From Alcaligenes aquatilis (lineage in GTDB: Bacteria; Pseudomonadota; Gammaproteobacteria; Burkholderiales; Burkholderiaceae_B): DNA of 64,000 nt. Below the pieces are notes generated by a model that saw only the letters and a list, made by a program, of their open reading frames with translations, made no database searches and was not told the origin of the DNA. Both the position numbers and the translations under genes were made by a program. This document shows positions 9,309-18,625 of the stretch, piece by piece. The DNA lies in NCBI RefSeq assembly GCF_003076515.1, contig NZ_CP022390.1:1736001-1800000 (forward strand), in the 5' to 3' direction. Within the stretch, counting starts at the first letter, position 1; each line of letters opens with the position of its first letter.

Positions 9309-10334
9309 TCAATGTGTCCGGGATGGTGGGGTGAACTGTGTGCCTTCAAGCAAAGCGCGCAGAGTCTGTACAGGGACAGCCCCCGTACTGGTTAAAACAT
9401 AATCGTTGATGCGACTGCGGTACATATTCATGGAGCCACGGTGAAAGGCACCCAAGCTATTTTCTTCTGCTTCGGGAGTCCCTACCTTTTCCAGAAACAC
9501 GGAAATAGCGGCCAGACCGTCAGACATCATCAGATGGGTTACCTGACGACCAGCCCGCATGGGCCGAAGCATTTCGGAGCGCAAGGTAAAACCGGCCGGC
9601 ATAGCCAAATGCCACCCCAATTCGCTTATATCAATTTTCTGCACTTCGGGCTCAACCACGTCCCACTTGCTGGGGTTCCAGTTGGTGCGCAATTGCTGCA
9701 AATCCACCTGCTCTCCAAAAGCGACCGAGGCAAAAGCGATCTGATCCACTACCGCTTGTTGTGGGTCCAAAGTCTGCATTTTCAACAGCAAATGGTGATC
9801 GGTATCGGCACACACACGGTAGCCATAACGCTGATCATCCTTGGGGACCAACTCGATCAGATCGCAAGGACGGCCCGCCACGCGCTCGCGCGAAGGCAAA
9901 CGGCGCATATCGTAGAATTTTGGCAATTGACTGACATCACCGACCAGAAAACTGGGAAAGCGCTCGTTTTCACGCCGCTCGATCACCACCATTTTCTTTT
10001 CGGGAATCAGGCATTGGGTCACTTCGTTCTGACGCAGAAACTCACGCGGTTCACCATCCAGAATTTCCAGACGCTCGCGCTCGCCAGTACCATCAATAAT
10101 GTGAACCAACTTCATGGACTGGCTGGCCTGATCCTGCGTGTAAATAATGACCCCGGAGTAGTCCAGATCGCGCGCCGCTTTGTGAACTTTCTGCAGCCAA
10201 GGCAGATCCAGAGGCTCCAGCCCGTCAGCCCCCTGAGCCAGCACCGGTGCACACAACACCACCAGCGAAAAGGCAAGCAAACCCTTATAGAGACGCGCCA
10301 AACCCATCTGCGATGGCATACGTACAGACCTCAT
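9309..10334 (-). CDS. rseB: Sigma-E factor regulatory protein RseB/MucB
   Basis: Periplasmic protein that binds the anti-sigma factor RseA and protects it from proteolysis until envelope stress. The 341-residue precursor has a signal peptide ending ALAQ-like (about residue 34), then a LolA-like lipid-sensing domain (SGVIIYTQDQASQSMKLVH) and the C-terminal MucB/RseB domain. Its ATG overlaps the rseA stop by 4 bases. Confidence 0.92.
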   Translation of the reverse strand: MRSVRMPSQMGLARLYKGLLAFSLVVLCAPVLAQGADGLEPLDLPWLQKVHKAARDLDYSGVIIYTQDQASQSMKLVHIIDGTGERERLEILDGEPREFLRQNEVTQCLIPEKKMVVIERRENERFPSFLVGDVSQLPKFYDMRRLPSRERVAGRPCDLIELVPKDDQRYGYRVCADTDHHLLLKMQTLDPQQAVVDQIAFASVAFGEQVDLQQLRTNWNPSKWDVVEPEVQKIDISELGWHLAMPAGFTLRSEMLRPMRAGRQVTHLMMSDGLAAISVFLEKVGTPEAEENSLGAFHRGSMNMYRSRINDYVLTSTGAVPVQTLRALLEGTQFTPPSRTH

Positions 10335-10825
10335 TGACCCAGGGCTCCACTTTCAAAGGACACATGGCGTACTGGGCCGGTACCAACAAAATCGCGATGC
10401 AAATCCGCGTAATCATTCCAGAGCTGATCGTCCTGGGCGCTGGCCACCAAAGTGCCAGGCACTGAAGTCACGCCCATGTAAGGTAATCCCACCCACAAGG
10501 CTGCCGCCACCGCTGCCACCACAGCCAAGCCGCTGACACCGTAGCGCTGCACCAAAGGACGTTTCATGGCGCTTGGAGCAAGCACAGTAGGCTCTTCGTC
10601 GATCGCTTTGGACAGACGCGCGTAAAAACGGTCCGAAGTACGGATAGCCAGTGCGTCGGTACGCATGACGTCACCAATCAAATGATAGGTATCCCAGACT
10701 TGACGCCCATAAGGGGAGTCCAGTTCCTCGGGCCGTATTTCAGCCTCGCCATCCACCCAGGAAGACACGGCGGCCTCCCAGGCATTCAGTTGATCTTCAT
10801 CGGAATGGGATTTCAGGGCTTGCAT
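10331..10825 (-). CDS. rseA: Anti-sigma-E factor RseA/MucA
   Basis: Inner-membrane anti-sigma factor that sequesters RpoE. A cytoplasmic anti-sigma domain with the typical opening LNAWEAAVSSWVDGEA is followed by one membrane segment (about residues 95-115) and a short periplasmic domain. Candidate starts are TTG 10831, ATG 10828 and ATG 10825. The AAGGA overlapping the rpoE stop lies 6 bases from the ATG at 10825, so that one is used here. Confidence 0.9.
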   Translation of the reverse strand: MQALKSHSDEDQLNAWEAAVSSWVDGEAEIRPEELDSPYGRQVWDTYHLIGDVMRTDALAIRTSDRFYARLSKAIDEEPTVLAPSAMKRPLVQRYGVSGLAVVAAVAAALWVGLPYMGVTSVPGTLVASAQDDQLWNDYADLHRDFVGTGPVRHVSFESGALGQ

Positions 10826-10834
10826 CATCAATCC

Positions 10835-11437
10835 TTACCACCGTCGTTCACTATCTTCACCATCCAGTATGGGACGCAACTGCGCAGCAATGGCGTCGCG
10901 GGCTCGAAAGATGCGTGAGCGTACAGTTCCTATAGGGCAGTCCATGGTCTGAGCAATATCTTCGTAGCTCATACCTTCTATTTCACGTAGCACGATAGCT
11001 GTCCGCAACTCTTCGGGCAGCGCCTGGATTGCTGTATTCACTGTTTCAGCAATCTGGCGGCTGACCATCATGGATTCTGGCGTGCTTATATCGCTTAGGT
11101 TGTCGATTCGGTCAAAAGTTTCACCTTCTTCGGTTTCGACGTTCTGCAAAGTGTTGGGACGTCGTGCGGCCGAGGCCTGCCAATTACGGGCCGTGTTGAT
11201 CGCAATACGGTACAGCCAAGTGTAAAAAGCACTCTCACCCCGAAACTGAGGTAGAGCTCGGTACGCTTTGATGAAGGTTTCCTGAGCCACGTCTTCAACT
11301 TCAGACGGGTCACGTACCATACGGCTGAGCAGACGCATGATTTTGCGCTGGTACTTCAGTACCAGCAGGTCAAAGGCTCGCTTATCCCCACGCTGAACAC
11401 GTGCAACTAGTTCGGCATCGGTATCGCGTTCACTCAT
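10835..11437 (-). CDS. rpoE: RNA polymerase sigma factor RpoE/AlgU (ECF)
   Basis: Extracytoplasmic-function sigma factor for envelope stress. The 200-residue protein has region 2 (FDLLVLKYQRKIMRLLSRMV, EDVAQETFIKAYRAL, FYTWLYRIAINTARNW) and region 4 (LREIEGMSYEDIAQTMDCPI, GTVRSRIFRARDAI). The length is standard. Its start shares one base with the stop of the upstream YgfX-like gene (TAATG), with AAGGA just before. It is followed directly by rseA. Confidence 0.96.
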   Translation of the reverse strand: MSERDTDAELVARVQRGDKRAFDLLVLKYQRKIMRLLSRMVRDPSEVEDVAQETFIKAYRALPQFRGESAFYTWLYRIAINTARNWQASAARRPNTLQNVETEEGETFDRIDNLSDISTPESMMVSRQIAETVNTAIQALPEELRTAIVLREIEGMSYEDIAQTMDCPIGTVRSRIFRARDAIAAQLRPILDGEDSERRW

Positions 11438-11844
11438 TAAGAATCCTTATTCTGAGCACGGACCTGATGGGACAGCCGGTTAGCACATAGACACAAGGCC
11501 CACCAGGCCTGCGACGGCTGAGTACGGCGCCATACAGTAATCGTACGGCAGGCCCTACCGGCGCAATCAAAACGCAAGCGCAAAGTCATGAACCAAGCAC
11601 ACCGCCAGATCTGCTCTATTTGCACGGACGCCTTTGCTGTGCCCTCGTACTGCAAGAAGTATAGCCCTGCCCGATGCGCTAGTGTAGCGCGCCCACCCCA
11701 CACCCGACGACTGCGAGCATACAAAAAATTAGCCCACAAAGCACCTGGGAACAGACAAACAGCCCAGGGCCATTGCCAGCTGTACATCGCCCAGGCCAAG
11801 CCTGACGCAAGCAATACATAAACAACAACGCCCAGTCGGCGCAC
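11437..11844 (-). CDS. YgfX/CptA-like small membrane protein
   Basis: About 135 residues with two hydrophobic helices near the N-terminus (VVVYVLLASGLAWAMYSWQW and AVCLFPGALWANFLYARS) and a C-terminal part of the type LRLRFDCAGRACRTITVWRR, reminiscent of YgfX-family proteins. The start is uncertain. GTG at 11844 with GGAG about 10 bases upstream is preferred because it clears fabF; an ATG at 11973 would overlap fabF by 74 bases. The stop overlaps the rpoE start by one base, which suggests coupling. The function here is unknown. Confidence 0.6.
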   Translation of the reverse strand: MRRLGVVVYVLLASGLAWAMYSWQWPWAVCLFPGALWANFLYARSRRVWGGRATLAHRAGLYFLQYEGTAKASVQIEQIWRCAWFMTLRLRFDCAGRACRTITVWRRTQPSQAWWALCLCANRLSHQVRAQNKDS

Positions 11845-11899
11845 CGGGGCCGGAGCTCCGATCGACCAGGACTGGGCGTCAAGAGTGGGACGGTCTAAC

Positions 11900-13132
11900 T
11901 TAGCGAAGACGACGAACCACCATCGAACCGTTAGTGCCGCCAAACCCAAAAGAGTTGGACAAGGCCACGTCAATCTTCATATCACGCGCCTGGTTAGCGC
12001 AGTAATCCAGGTCACAAGCAGGATCCTGATTAAAAATATTGATCGTTGGAGGCGAGATCTGGTTATACACCGCCAAGGTGGTGAACACCGCTTCAATACC
12101 ACCGGCAGCACCCAGCAGGTGACCCGTCATGGACTTGGTGGAATTGACCACCAGCTTGTAAGCGTGATCGCCAAAGGCCAGTTTCAATGCTTCGGACTCG
12201 TTCACGTCGCCCAGCGGCGTGGAAGTACCGTGTGCGTTGACGTACTGAACCTCGTCGGCGTTGATACCACCATTGCGCAAGGCATTCATCACGCCACGAC
12301 GCGGACCGTCACGGTCTGGCGAGGTGATGTGGTGAGCATCCGAGCTCATGCCGTAGCCGGCGAACTCGCCGTAAATGCGGGCGCCACGTTTCTTGGCGTG
12401 TTCGTACTCTTCCAGCACCAGCACACCAGCACCCTCGCCCAGCACAAAGCCGTCGCGGTCCATATCCCAGGGACGCGATGCCGTTTCCGGGTCGTCGTTA
12501 CGGGTGGACAGTGCACGCATGGCCGCAAAACCGCCAATGCCCAGCGGGGACACAGTGGATTCGGCACCACCCGCAATCATCACATCAGCGTCGCCATACT
12601 CGATCAGACGAGCAGCATCACCAATGGAGTGCAGACCGGTTGTACATGCCGACACAACCGCGTAGCTAGGACCTTTCAGGCCCAGACCGATGGACAACTG
12701 GCCGGACACCAGGTTGACCAGAGAACCAGGCACAAAGAACGGGGAAATCCGACGTGGCCCCCGTTCCAGATATTCTTTTTGGGTTTCTTCAATACGGGGC
12801 AAACCACCAATCCCCGAACCTACAATAACGCCAACACGCTCAGCATTGATGCTGTTGATGTCCAAGCCGCAATCCTTCCAGGCTTGCATACCTGCTACCA
12901 CGCCGTAATGGATAAAGGTATCCATCTGCTTGGCTTCTTTGACTGAAATGTAGGGTGCTAATTCAAAACCTTTGACCTCACCCGCTATCTGGGCTGTTAG
13001 GGCCGAAGGATCGAAACGGGTAATACGCCCGATGCCCGAACGCCCATTGACGATGTTATCCCACGCGGTAGGAATATCGTTGCCGACCGGGGAAACAATA
13101 CCCAGCCCGGTAATCACGACACGTCGTTTCAC
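11900..13132 (-). CDS. fabF: 3-oxoacyl-ACP synthase II
   Basis: Condensing enzyme for chain elongation in type II fatty-acid synthesis. The 410-residue thiolase-fold protein has the Cys-His-His triad C163 (SACTTG), H301 (NAHGTST) and H338 (KSMTGHLLGAAG). The length is normal. It is downstream of acpP but separated from it by a hairpin with a T-run, so its transcription may be only partly shared with acpP. Confidence 0.97.
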   Translation of the reverse strand: MKRRVVITGLGIVSPVGNDIPTAWDNIVNGRSGIGRITRFDPSALTAQIAGEVKGFELAPYISVKEAKQMDTFIHYGVVAGMQAWKDCGLDINSINAERVGVIVGSGIGGLPRIEETQKEYLERGPRRISPFFVPGSLVNLVSGQLSIGLGLKGPSYAVVSACTTGLHSIGDAARLIEYGDADVMIAGGAESTVSPLGIGGFAAMRALSTRNDDPETASRPWDMDRDGFVLGEGAGVLVLEEYEHAKKRGARIYGEFAGYGMSSDAHHITSPDRDGPRRGVMNALRNGGINADEVQYVNAHGTSTPLGDVNESEALKLAFGDHAYKLVVNSTKSMTGHLLGAAGGIEAVFTTLAVYNQISPPTINIFNQDPACDLDYCANQARDMKIDVALSNSFGFGGTNGSMVVRRLR

Positions 13133-13149
13133 GGATGACTCCTAAACAC

Positions 13150-13227
13150 AAAAAAAGCGGTTTAAAGGGAATAACTGCGTCTTGCAAGCTAAAGCCGCCG
13201 GGCACAAGTTACTCTCTGGAAACCGCT
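13150..13227 (-). terminator. Long-loop terminator between acpP and fabF
   Basis: On the minus strand AGCGGTTT (13227-13220) pairs with AAACCGCT (13163-13156), followed by seven Ts (13156-13150). The loop is 56 bases. It sits 45 bases past the acpP stop and 18 bases before fabF, so it probably acts as a leaky terminator that keeps acpP mRNA in excess over fabF. Confidence 0.55.
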
Positions 13228-13271
13228 CTGGAGCGAGGGCGTGCACATGCCGCCCACCCTCTTAATTGAAC

Positions 13272-13511
13272 TTACTGCTTGCTGTGAGAATTGATGTAGT
13301 CCACAGCTTGCTGGACCGTCGTGATTTTCTCAGCTTCTTCGTCTGGTATTTCGGTTTCGAATTCGTCTTCGAGCGCCATCACGAGCTCGACCATGTCGAG
13401 CGAGTCGGCACCGAGGTCGTCGAGAAAAGAAGATTCGTTTTTGATCTCGGCTTCGTTAACGCCAAGTTGTTCAGCGACGATCTTCTTGACGCGCTGTTCG
13501 ATGCTTTCCAT
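13272..13511 (-). CDS. acpP: Acyl carrier protein
   Basis: A 79-residue acidic four-helix protein that carries acyl chains on 4'-phosphopantetheine attached to S37 in the DSLDMVEL motif. The start is at 13511 ([16 protein letters not shown]) with GGAG 9 bases upstream. An in-frame upstream start would add 11 unrelated residues. It has its own candidate -10 element and is flanked by hairpins with T-runs on both sides. Confidence 0.98.
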   Translation of the reverse strand: MESIEQRVKKIVAEQLGVNEAEIKNESSFLDDLGADSLDMVELVMALEDEFETEIPDEEAEKITTVQQAVDYINSHSKQ

Positions 13512-13544
13512 GCAGATTCTCCAAGTTGGGAAAAATTCCCGCAA

Positions 13545-13550
13545 ATTATA
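13545..13550 (-). promoter_or_regulatory. Candidate -10 element of an acpP promoter
   Basis: A perfect TATAAT on the minus strand (13550-13545) lies 33 bases before the acpP start and downstream of the fabG terminator. No good -35 match is seen 16-18 bases upstream. The palindrome GGGAAAAATTCCC (13528-13540) lies in the predicted leader. Confidence 0.5.
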
Positions 13551-13585
13551 GCCAATCCATACTACTAAGAGGGATAAGCTATGAC

Positions 13586-13633
13586 AAAAAACGGCGTTCT
13601 TGTATGAGGCCTAACGTTATTCGTACAACGCCG
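13586..13633 (-). terminator. Probable terminator between fabG and acpP
   Basis: On the minus strand CGGCGTT (13633-13627) pairs with AACGCCG (13598-13592), followed by six Ts (13591-13586). The loop is 28 bases; GTA/TAC can extend the stem past a bulge. It separates acpP from the upstream fabH-fabD-fabG transcript. Confidence 0.6.
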
Positions 13634-13695
13634 GCTCAAGCAATAGGCCCCAAATAATCCCGCAATTTTACCTCAGCCGGGCGCGATGCCAAGCC

Positions 13696-14439
13696 TTACA
13701 TATGCATACCACCATTCACATGGATGGTGCTGCCCGTAATATATTGCGCTTGCGACCCGGCCAGAAAGGCTACCGCGTTGGCGATATCCTCAGCAGCACC
13801 CAGTCGTCCCAGAGGGATTTGCGACAAGATTGCCGCCGACTGCTCAGGGGTCAAAGAGCGTGTCATGTCCGTATCGATAAAGCCCGGAGCGACACAATTA
13901 ACTGTAATGTTACGGCTACCGAGCTCGCGCGCCAAGGCGCGGCTCATGCCGGCCACACCGGCTTTGGCAGCGGCGTAGTTGGCTTGGCCAGGGTTACCAC
14001 TCTCGCCCACCACCGAGGTGATGCTAATGATGCGGCCCCAGCGGGCTTTCATCATGGGGCGAATAACGGCACGCGACAGGCGGAATACGGCACTCAGATT
14101 AGTCTGGATAACTGCATCCCAATCTTCATCTTTCAAGCGCATGGCCAGGTTGTCACGCGTAATACCGGCATTATTGACCAGGATATGCGGACCGCCATCT
14201 TCTTTGCTCAAGGCAGAAATCAGCGCTTCGCAAGCAGCCGGGTCGTCCACATTCAATACATGGCCATAACTGCCATTCTGGTCCAGTACAGCAGAAATCG
14301 CCTGCGCGCCGGACTCGGACGTGGCAGTACCAATAACCTTGGCGCCACGTGCCATCAATTCTTTAGCAATCGCCTGACCGATACCGCGCGATGCGCCAGT
14401 TACCAGGGCAGTCTTGCCGCTTAGATCCAATTCTTGCAT
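13696..14439 (-). CDS. fabG: 3-oxoacyl-ACP reductase
   Basis: NADPH-dependent reductase of fatty-acid elongation. The 247-residue short-chain dehydrogenase has the nucleotide-binding GASRGIG at residues 15-21, the NNAG motif near residue 89, and catalytic S142, Y155 and K159. The ATG directly follows the fabD stop codon (TAA-ATG), with GGAG 6 bases upstream inside fabD. Confidence 0.97.
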   Translation of the reverse strand: MQELDLSGKTALVTGASRGIGQAIAKELMARGAKVIGTATSESGAQAISAVLDQNGSYGHVLNVDDPAACEALISALSKEDGGPHILVNNAGITRDNLAMRLKDEDWDAVIQTNLSAVFRLSRAVIRPMMKARWGRIISITSVVGESGNPGQANYAAAKAGVAGMSRALARELGSRNITVNCVAPGFIDTDMTRSLTPEQSAAILSQIPLGRLGAAEDIANAVAFLAGSQAQYITGSTIHVNGGMHM

Positions 14440-15378
14440 TTATGCTCCCTCCAGGGCTTCCAAAGTGGCCTGCAAGGATGCAGGGTCGCTGATCGACAAG
14501 GCAATCAGATCACGGTCAATACGCTTGACCAGACCGGTCAGCACTTTGCCTGGACCACACTCGACTACATGGGTAACACCTTGGGCCTTCATGGCCTGGA
14601 TGGTTTCCACCCAGCGTACAGGATGCCAAGCCTGACGAACCAGCGCGTCTTTAATCTGCTCAGGGCCGGTAGGTGCGGCTACGTCCACGTTATTGATAAC
14701 AGAGACCGTAGGAGCCTTCACATCCACCGACGCCAGCGCCTGAGCCAGCACGGTGGCAGCCGGTTCCAGCAGGCTGGAGTGGAACGGGGCCGACACGGGC
14801 AGCACCAAGGCACGCTTGGCACCGGCCTCTTTGGCCAGAGCACATGCACGATCTACCGCTTCTACATTCCCGGCAATCACAACCTGAGCAGGCGCATTGT
14901 AGTTAACAGCCTGAACAATCTGCTGCCCCTCGGAGGCTCGCGCACATACATCGCGCACCTGATCATCATCCAGACCCAACACGGCAGCCATGGTACCCGC
15001 GCCGACGGGCACGGCAGCCTGCATGGCATCGGCACGAATGCGAACCAGCGGGACAGCCTGTTCCAGGCTCAACGCACCAGCAGCAGTCAGGGCCGAGTAT
15101 TCACCCAGGCTATGGCCGGCCATCACGGCAGGAACGGGGCCTCCGGCCTGAATCCAGGCCTGGTACATGGCCACGGCGCTCGCCAGCATGACAGGTTGAG
15201 TATTGGTAGTCAGATTCAAAGCCTCAGCAGGTCCTTGTGCCATCAACTGGGCCAGGTCCTGACCCAGCGCCTGGCTGGCTTGTGCAATGGCTTGCTGTAC
15301 GACAGCGGACTCGGCCCAGGCATCGAGCATGCCCACGGACTGCGAGCCTTGTCCTGGAAAGACAAACGCAATTTTCAT
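14440..15378 (-). CDS. fabD: Malonyl-CoA:ACP transacylase
   Basis: Loads malonyl groups onto ACP. The 312-residue protein begins MKIAFVFPGQGSQS and has the nucleophile S90 in GHSLGEYSAL and a later PFHSSLL histidine. The ATG at 15378 was preferred to an in-frame TTG five codons upstream. It is immediately followed by fabG with no gap. Confidence 0.96.
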   Translation of the reverse strand: MKIAFVFPGQGSQSVGMLDAWAESAVVQQAIAQASQALGQDLAQLMAQGPAEALNLTTNTQPVMLASAVAMYQAWIQAGGPVPAVMAGHSLGEYSALTAAGALSLEQAVPLVRIRADAMQAAVPVGAGTMAAVLGLDDDQVRDVCARASEGQQIVQAVNYNAPAQVVIAGNVEAVDRACALAKEAGAKRALVLPVSAPFHSSLLEPAATVLAQALASVDVKAPTVSVINNVDVAAPTGPEQIKDALVRQAWHPVRWVETIQAMKAQGVTHVVECGPGKVLTGLVKRIDRDLIALSISDPASLQATLEALEGA

Positions 15379-15424
15379 GGTAGAAAAACTCAAAGAGATG
15401 AGGCGGTAATCCGAATCGCGCTAC

Positions 15425-16402
15425 TTAGCAGCGGACCAGCACCGAACCCCAGGTAAAGCCGCCACCCACGCCTTGCAACAGCGCCAGATCACCGGTACGG
15501 ATACGACCATCCCGGCGAGCAGCATTCAGGGCCAAAGGCACACTGGCTGCCGAGGTATTGGCATGTTGATCAACCGTGATAACCACCTTCTCGGAGGGGA
15601 TACCCAGCTTACGACCTAGAAAATTGATGATGCGAACGTTGGCCTGGTGCGGAACCAGCCAATTGATGTCAGACAAGGAAACACCAGCCTGTTCGCAGAC
15701 TTGATTGGCCGAAGCGGCCAGTGAAGTGACAGCCAGTTTGAACACAGCCTGACCGTCCATACGCAGGAAGGGATCACCCACAACCTGGCCGTGCGAGACA
15801 TTGCCTGCCGCGCACAAAATACCCATTTGGCTGCCATCCGCATTGAGCTGGGCGGCCAAAATACCGGGTTCATCACTGGCTTGCAGAACCACAGCGCCCG
15901 CACCGTCGCCGAACAGGACGCAGGTAGAGCGGTCGTTCCAATCCAGGATGCTGGAGAACACTTCAGCACCGATAACCAGCGCATTGCGCGCACGGCCTGC
16001 CTTGATCATGGCGTCGGCGGTCGTCAGTGCATAGACAAAGCCGCTGCACACCGCTTGTACGTCGTACGCGGCCGCGCCCTTGTTGCCCAATTCGGCTTGG
16101 ACCAGGCACGCCGTGCTGGGGAAAACGTAATCGGGAGTGGAAGTAGCCACCACAATCAGGTCCAGATCCTGGGCAGCAATGCCCGCATCTTCCAGCGCCT
16201 GACGCGCGGCGTGTGTTGCCAAATGACTGGTACGAACACCGGGATCAGCAAGATGACGCTGGTGAATACCGGTACGCTCGACAATCCACTGATCGGAGGT
16301 TTCGATACCCTTTTGAGCCAGCTCAAGCGCTAGATCATCGTTAGACACAATCCGAGGAGGCAGATAGCCACCTGTACCGATAATCTTGGCAAATATCGTC
16401 AT
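15425..16402 (-). CDS. fabH: 3-oxoacyl-ACP synthase III
   Basis: Condenses acetyl-CoA with malonyl-ACP to start fatty-acid synthesis. The 325-residue protein starts at 16402 ([17 protein letters not shown]), with nucleophile C119 in QAVCSGF, the histidine in VPHQANVRI and the asparagine in [12 protein letters not shown]. Twenty-eight in-frame residues upstream of this ATG overlap plsX and do not look like the family. Confidence 0.96.
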   Translation of the reverse strand: MTIFAKIIGTGGYLPPRIVSNDDLALELAQKGIETSDQWIVERTGIHQRHLADPGVRTSHLATHAARQALEDAGIAAQDLDLIVVATSTPDYVFPSTACLVQAELGNKGAAAYDVQAVCSGFVYALTTADAMIKAGRARNALVIGAEVFSSILDWNDRSTCVLFGDGAGAVVLQASDEPGILAAQLNADGSQMGILCAAGNVSHGQVVGDPFLRMDGQAVFKLAVTSLAASANQVCEQAGVSLSDINWLVPHQANVRIINFLGRKLGIPSEKVVITVDQHANTSAASVPLALNAARRDGRIRTGDLALLQGVGGGFTWGSVLVRC

Positions 16403-16427
16403 TTTATGTTCCCGATCAAGCCCGTTC

Positions 16428-17516
16428 TTATGAGGACGAGGGCTCTGAAGTATGGCGTGTATCTGGTTCGCCGCTTTGCTGTTCATGCAAACTCACACTT
16501 TGCATGATGCGTTCGACTGCCTGGCTGGTACCGCTGAGCAGACCATTGAGCACCGCACCGCGGGCTCGTTGCAAAGCATAACCGAAAGCGTAGGCATCGG
16601 CAGAACCATGACTTTTGATAACAATACCGCGTAAACCCAAAAGGGCTGCACCGTTATGACGGCGATTATCCACCCTGTCGCGGAAACGATTCAAGACAGG
16701 ACGAGCCAGCAAAGCGGACACTTTGCTTAAAGGGTCACGGGTAAATTCGTCGCGCAGCATACTGCCGACCATCTTGGCCAGACCTTCAATGGACTTGAGG
16801 ACCACATTGCCCACGAAACCGTCACACACGACCACGTTGACAGTACCTTTACAGATATCGTCACCTTCTACGTTGCCGTAAAAATTCAGTCCGCTAGAGC
16901 GTAACAATTCAGCCGCCTTTTTGACGACCTCGTTGCCTTTGATGACCTCTTCCCCAATATTGAGCAAGCCCACAGTAGGACGCTCATGGCGATCCACGAT
17001 ACTGGCCAGAGCAGATCCCATAATGGCGAACTGCAAGAGGTGTTCTGCAGAGCAATCCACATTGGCACCCAGGTCCAGCATGATCGTGGCCCCGCCCTTT
17101 TGGTTCGGGATGGACGTAGCAATGGCTGGGCGATCAATCCCATCCAAAGTTTTGAGTACGTAGCGCGAAATTGCCATCCAGGCGCCGGTATTACCCGCAG
17201 AAATGCAGGCATCAGCTATCCCGTCCTTGACAGACTGGGCAGCCACTCGCATGGAGGAATCTTTTTTGCGGCGCAGGGCCACCTCGACCGAATCGGCCAT
17301 GGTGACAACTTCGGATGCGGGAAGAATGTCGTACCAGGAGGTATCGACATTACCTTGCGCACGCAATGTTTGCTCGATGGCCTGAGGCTCGCCAACCAAT
17401 AAGCAGTGCACATCCGGATAGCGCTTGGCAAAAAGCAGCGCTGCAGGGACAGTGACGGATAAACCGATATCGCCGCCCATGCAATCGATGGCAATACGTA
17501 TTTTTTTGTTAGACAT
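16428..17516 (-). CDS. plsX: Phosphate acyltransferase PlsX
   Basis: Converts acyl-ACP to acyl-phosphate for phospholipid synthesis. The 362-residue protein has the typical N-terminus ([13 protein letters not shown]) and the [12 protein letters not shown] and [10 protein letters not shown] segments. The ATG at 17516 is preferred to the adjacent TTG. It follows rpmF in the conserved order yceD-rpmF-plsX-fabH. Confidence 0.96.
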   Translation of the reverse strand: MSNKKIRIAIDCMGGDIGLSVTVPAALLFAKRYPDVHCLLVGEPQAIEQTLRAQGNVDTSWYDILPASEVVTMADSVEVALRRKKDSSMRVAAQSVKDGIADACISAGNTGAWMAISRYVLKTLDGIDRPAIATSIPNQKGGATIMLDLGANVDCSAEHLLQFAIMGSALASIVDRHERPTVGLLNIGEEVIKGNEVVKKAAELLRSSGLNFYGNVEGDDICKGTVNVVVCDGFVGNVVLKSIEGLAKMVGSMLRDEFTRDPLSKVSALLARPVLNRFRDRVDNRRHNGAALLGLRGIVIKSHGSADAYAFGYALQRARGAVLNGLLSGTSQAVERIMQSVSLHEQQSGEPDTRHTSEPSSS

Positions 17517-17557
17517 CAAGCATGCAACCTATGTTGCTTGCAACGACAAAGAGACTA

Positions 17558-17740
17558 TTACTCGTCGTTCTTTGTCTTCAGCACTTTACGGCCACGATAG
17601 ATGCCGTTGGGGCTGATGTGGTGACGCAGGTGCAATTCGCCAGTCGTAGGCTCGATAGCCGTCGAAGGACCAGTAAGCGCGTCGTGCGAACGACGCATGT
17701 TACGCCGGGACGGGCTCTTTTTATTCTGCTGAACAGCCAT
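17558..17740 (-). CDS. rpmF: Ribosomal protein bL32
   Basis: A 60-residue basic protein of the large ribosomal subunit, starting [20 protein letters not shown]. It has the normal bL32 length. It lacks zinc-ribbon cysteines, as in other proteobacterial bL32. AGGAG lies 5 bases before the ATG. Confidence 0.97.
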   Translation of the reverse strand: MAVQQNKKSPSRRNMRRSHDALTGPSTAIEPTTGELHLRHHISPNGIYRGRKVLKTKNDE

Positions 17741-17813
17741 GATGACTCCTGTAGATGGACAACCCCGAATAAATGGGTGCAGCCCGAAAAATTAACGAAT
17801 TAGTAACAAACAA

Positions 17814-18335
17814 TCAAGACTTCTTGAGCGAACCCAGCACAGCAAACGGGGACGGCCGCTCAAAAGCGGATTCATCCAGGTCGTCTGACTTAGCGTCCAT
17901 GGACAGCGACTGAGCGTCGGGACAAACCTCATGGCGCGGCACATAAGGCACGCTGAGAATCAGTTCATCCTCGACCAGCCCCAGGACATCCAACTGGCCT
18001 TCACACAAGATACGATCAGGACCTTCCGTATCGTCATCGTCCAGCTCCAGTTCTTCCTCGGTTGCCACAATCTGCACTTCGTTAGAAATATCGATGGGCC
18101 ACGCAAAAGGCTTCACACAGCGCTGGCATTCCAAAATGACACTACCTTTGGCCTGCACATGCACAAACCGACGCCGGGCAGAATCCTCCCGACCCGAAAC
18201 GCTCCAGTCAATGCGCAAATCGCCTTGATCGGGCAAATCGGATACCAGACGAGACAAATCCTCCACCAGCACCTGGCCCGACATTTCCTGAGGGGCACGG
18301 GCGAGATTCAAGGTGTCGATATACTGTGTCGTCAT
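17814..18335 (-). CDS. yceD: YceD/DUF177 family protein, 23S rRNA accumulation
   Basis: A 173-residue acidic protein of the DUF177 family, which in plants and E. coli is linked to 23S rRNA accumulation. It has the family core around LECQRCVKPF and an acidic stretch (ELELDDDDTEG). Synteny with rpmF and plsX is conserved across Proteobacteria. It appears to be the first gene of this leftward cluster, so the promoter should lie in 18,336-18,625. Confidence 0.9.
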   Translation of the reverse strand: MTTQYIDTLNLARAPQEMSGQVLVEDLSRLVSDLPDQGDLRIDWSVSGREDSARRRFVHVQAKGSVILECQRCVKPFAWPIDISNEVQIVATEEELELDDDDTEGPDRILCEGQLDVLGLVEDELILSVPYVPRHEVCPDAQSLSMDAKSDDLDESAFERPSPFAVLGSLKKS

Positions 18336-18625
18336 AAGTATGCTTAGGGCATCAAACCGCGGTCTTGCCAGGATTTGGATACCGCTTGTTTGTTTTGCTT
18401 GTCGCTTGTTTGCTGCTTGTTTGTTTTACTGCCTTGGTATCGCTTGGGTGCGCTCTACCATTTTTCTTGTACTGCTTCTTTTCCCTGCCCTTCGGTATTG
18501 AAGCATGTAAAACCTCGCTGGCAAACTGCCAAGCTAGCCCACAACCATTTCAATAACGAAGAAAACATTAGATAATACCGTGCTAAGCACAAAGCAGTCA
18601 AACCAAAGCACAGCTAAAACACACC
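18336..18625. promoter_or_regulatory. Divergent yceD/maf intergenic region with GCTTGTTTG repeats
   Basis: A 290-base gap between divergent genes, expected to hold promoters for both. It contains three copies of GCTTGTTTG (18384-18392, 18404-18412, 18415-18423) in a T/G-rich stretch about 50 bases upstream of yceD, and a TAATAC-like element near 18573. No unambiguous -35/-10 pair was found. Confidence 0.4.

Noticed and set aside
11437..11973. 178-residue version of the YgfX-like protein starting at ATG 11973
   Set aside because: It would overlap the fabF coding end by 74 bases; GTG 11844 with a GGAG site is more economical, though not proven.
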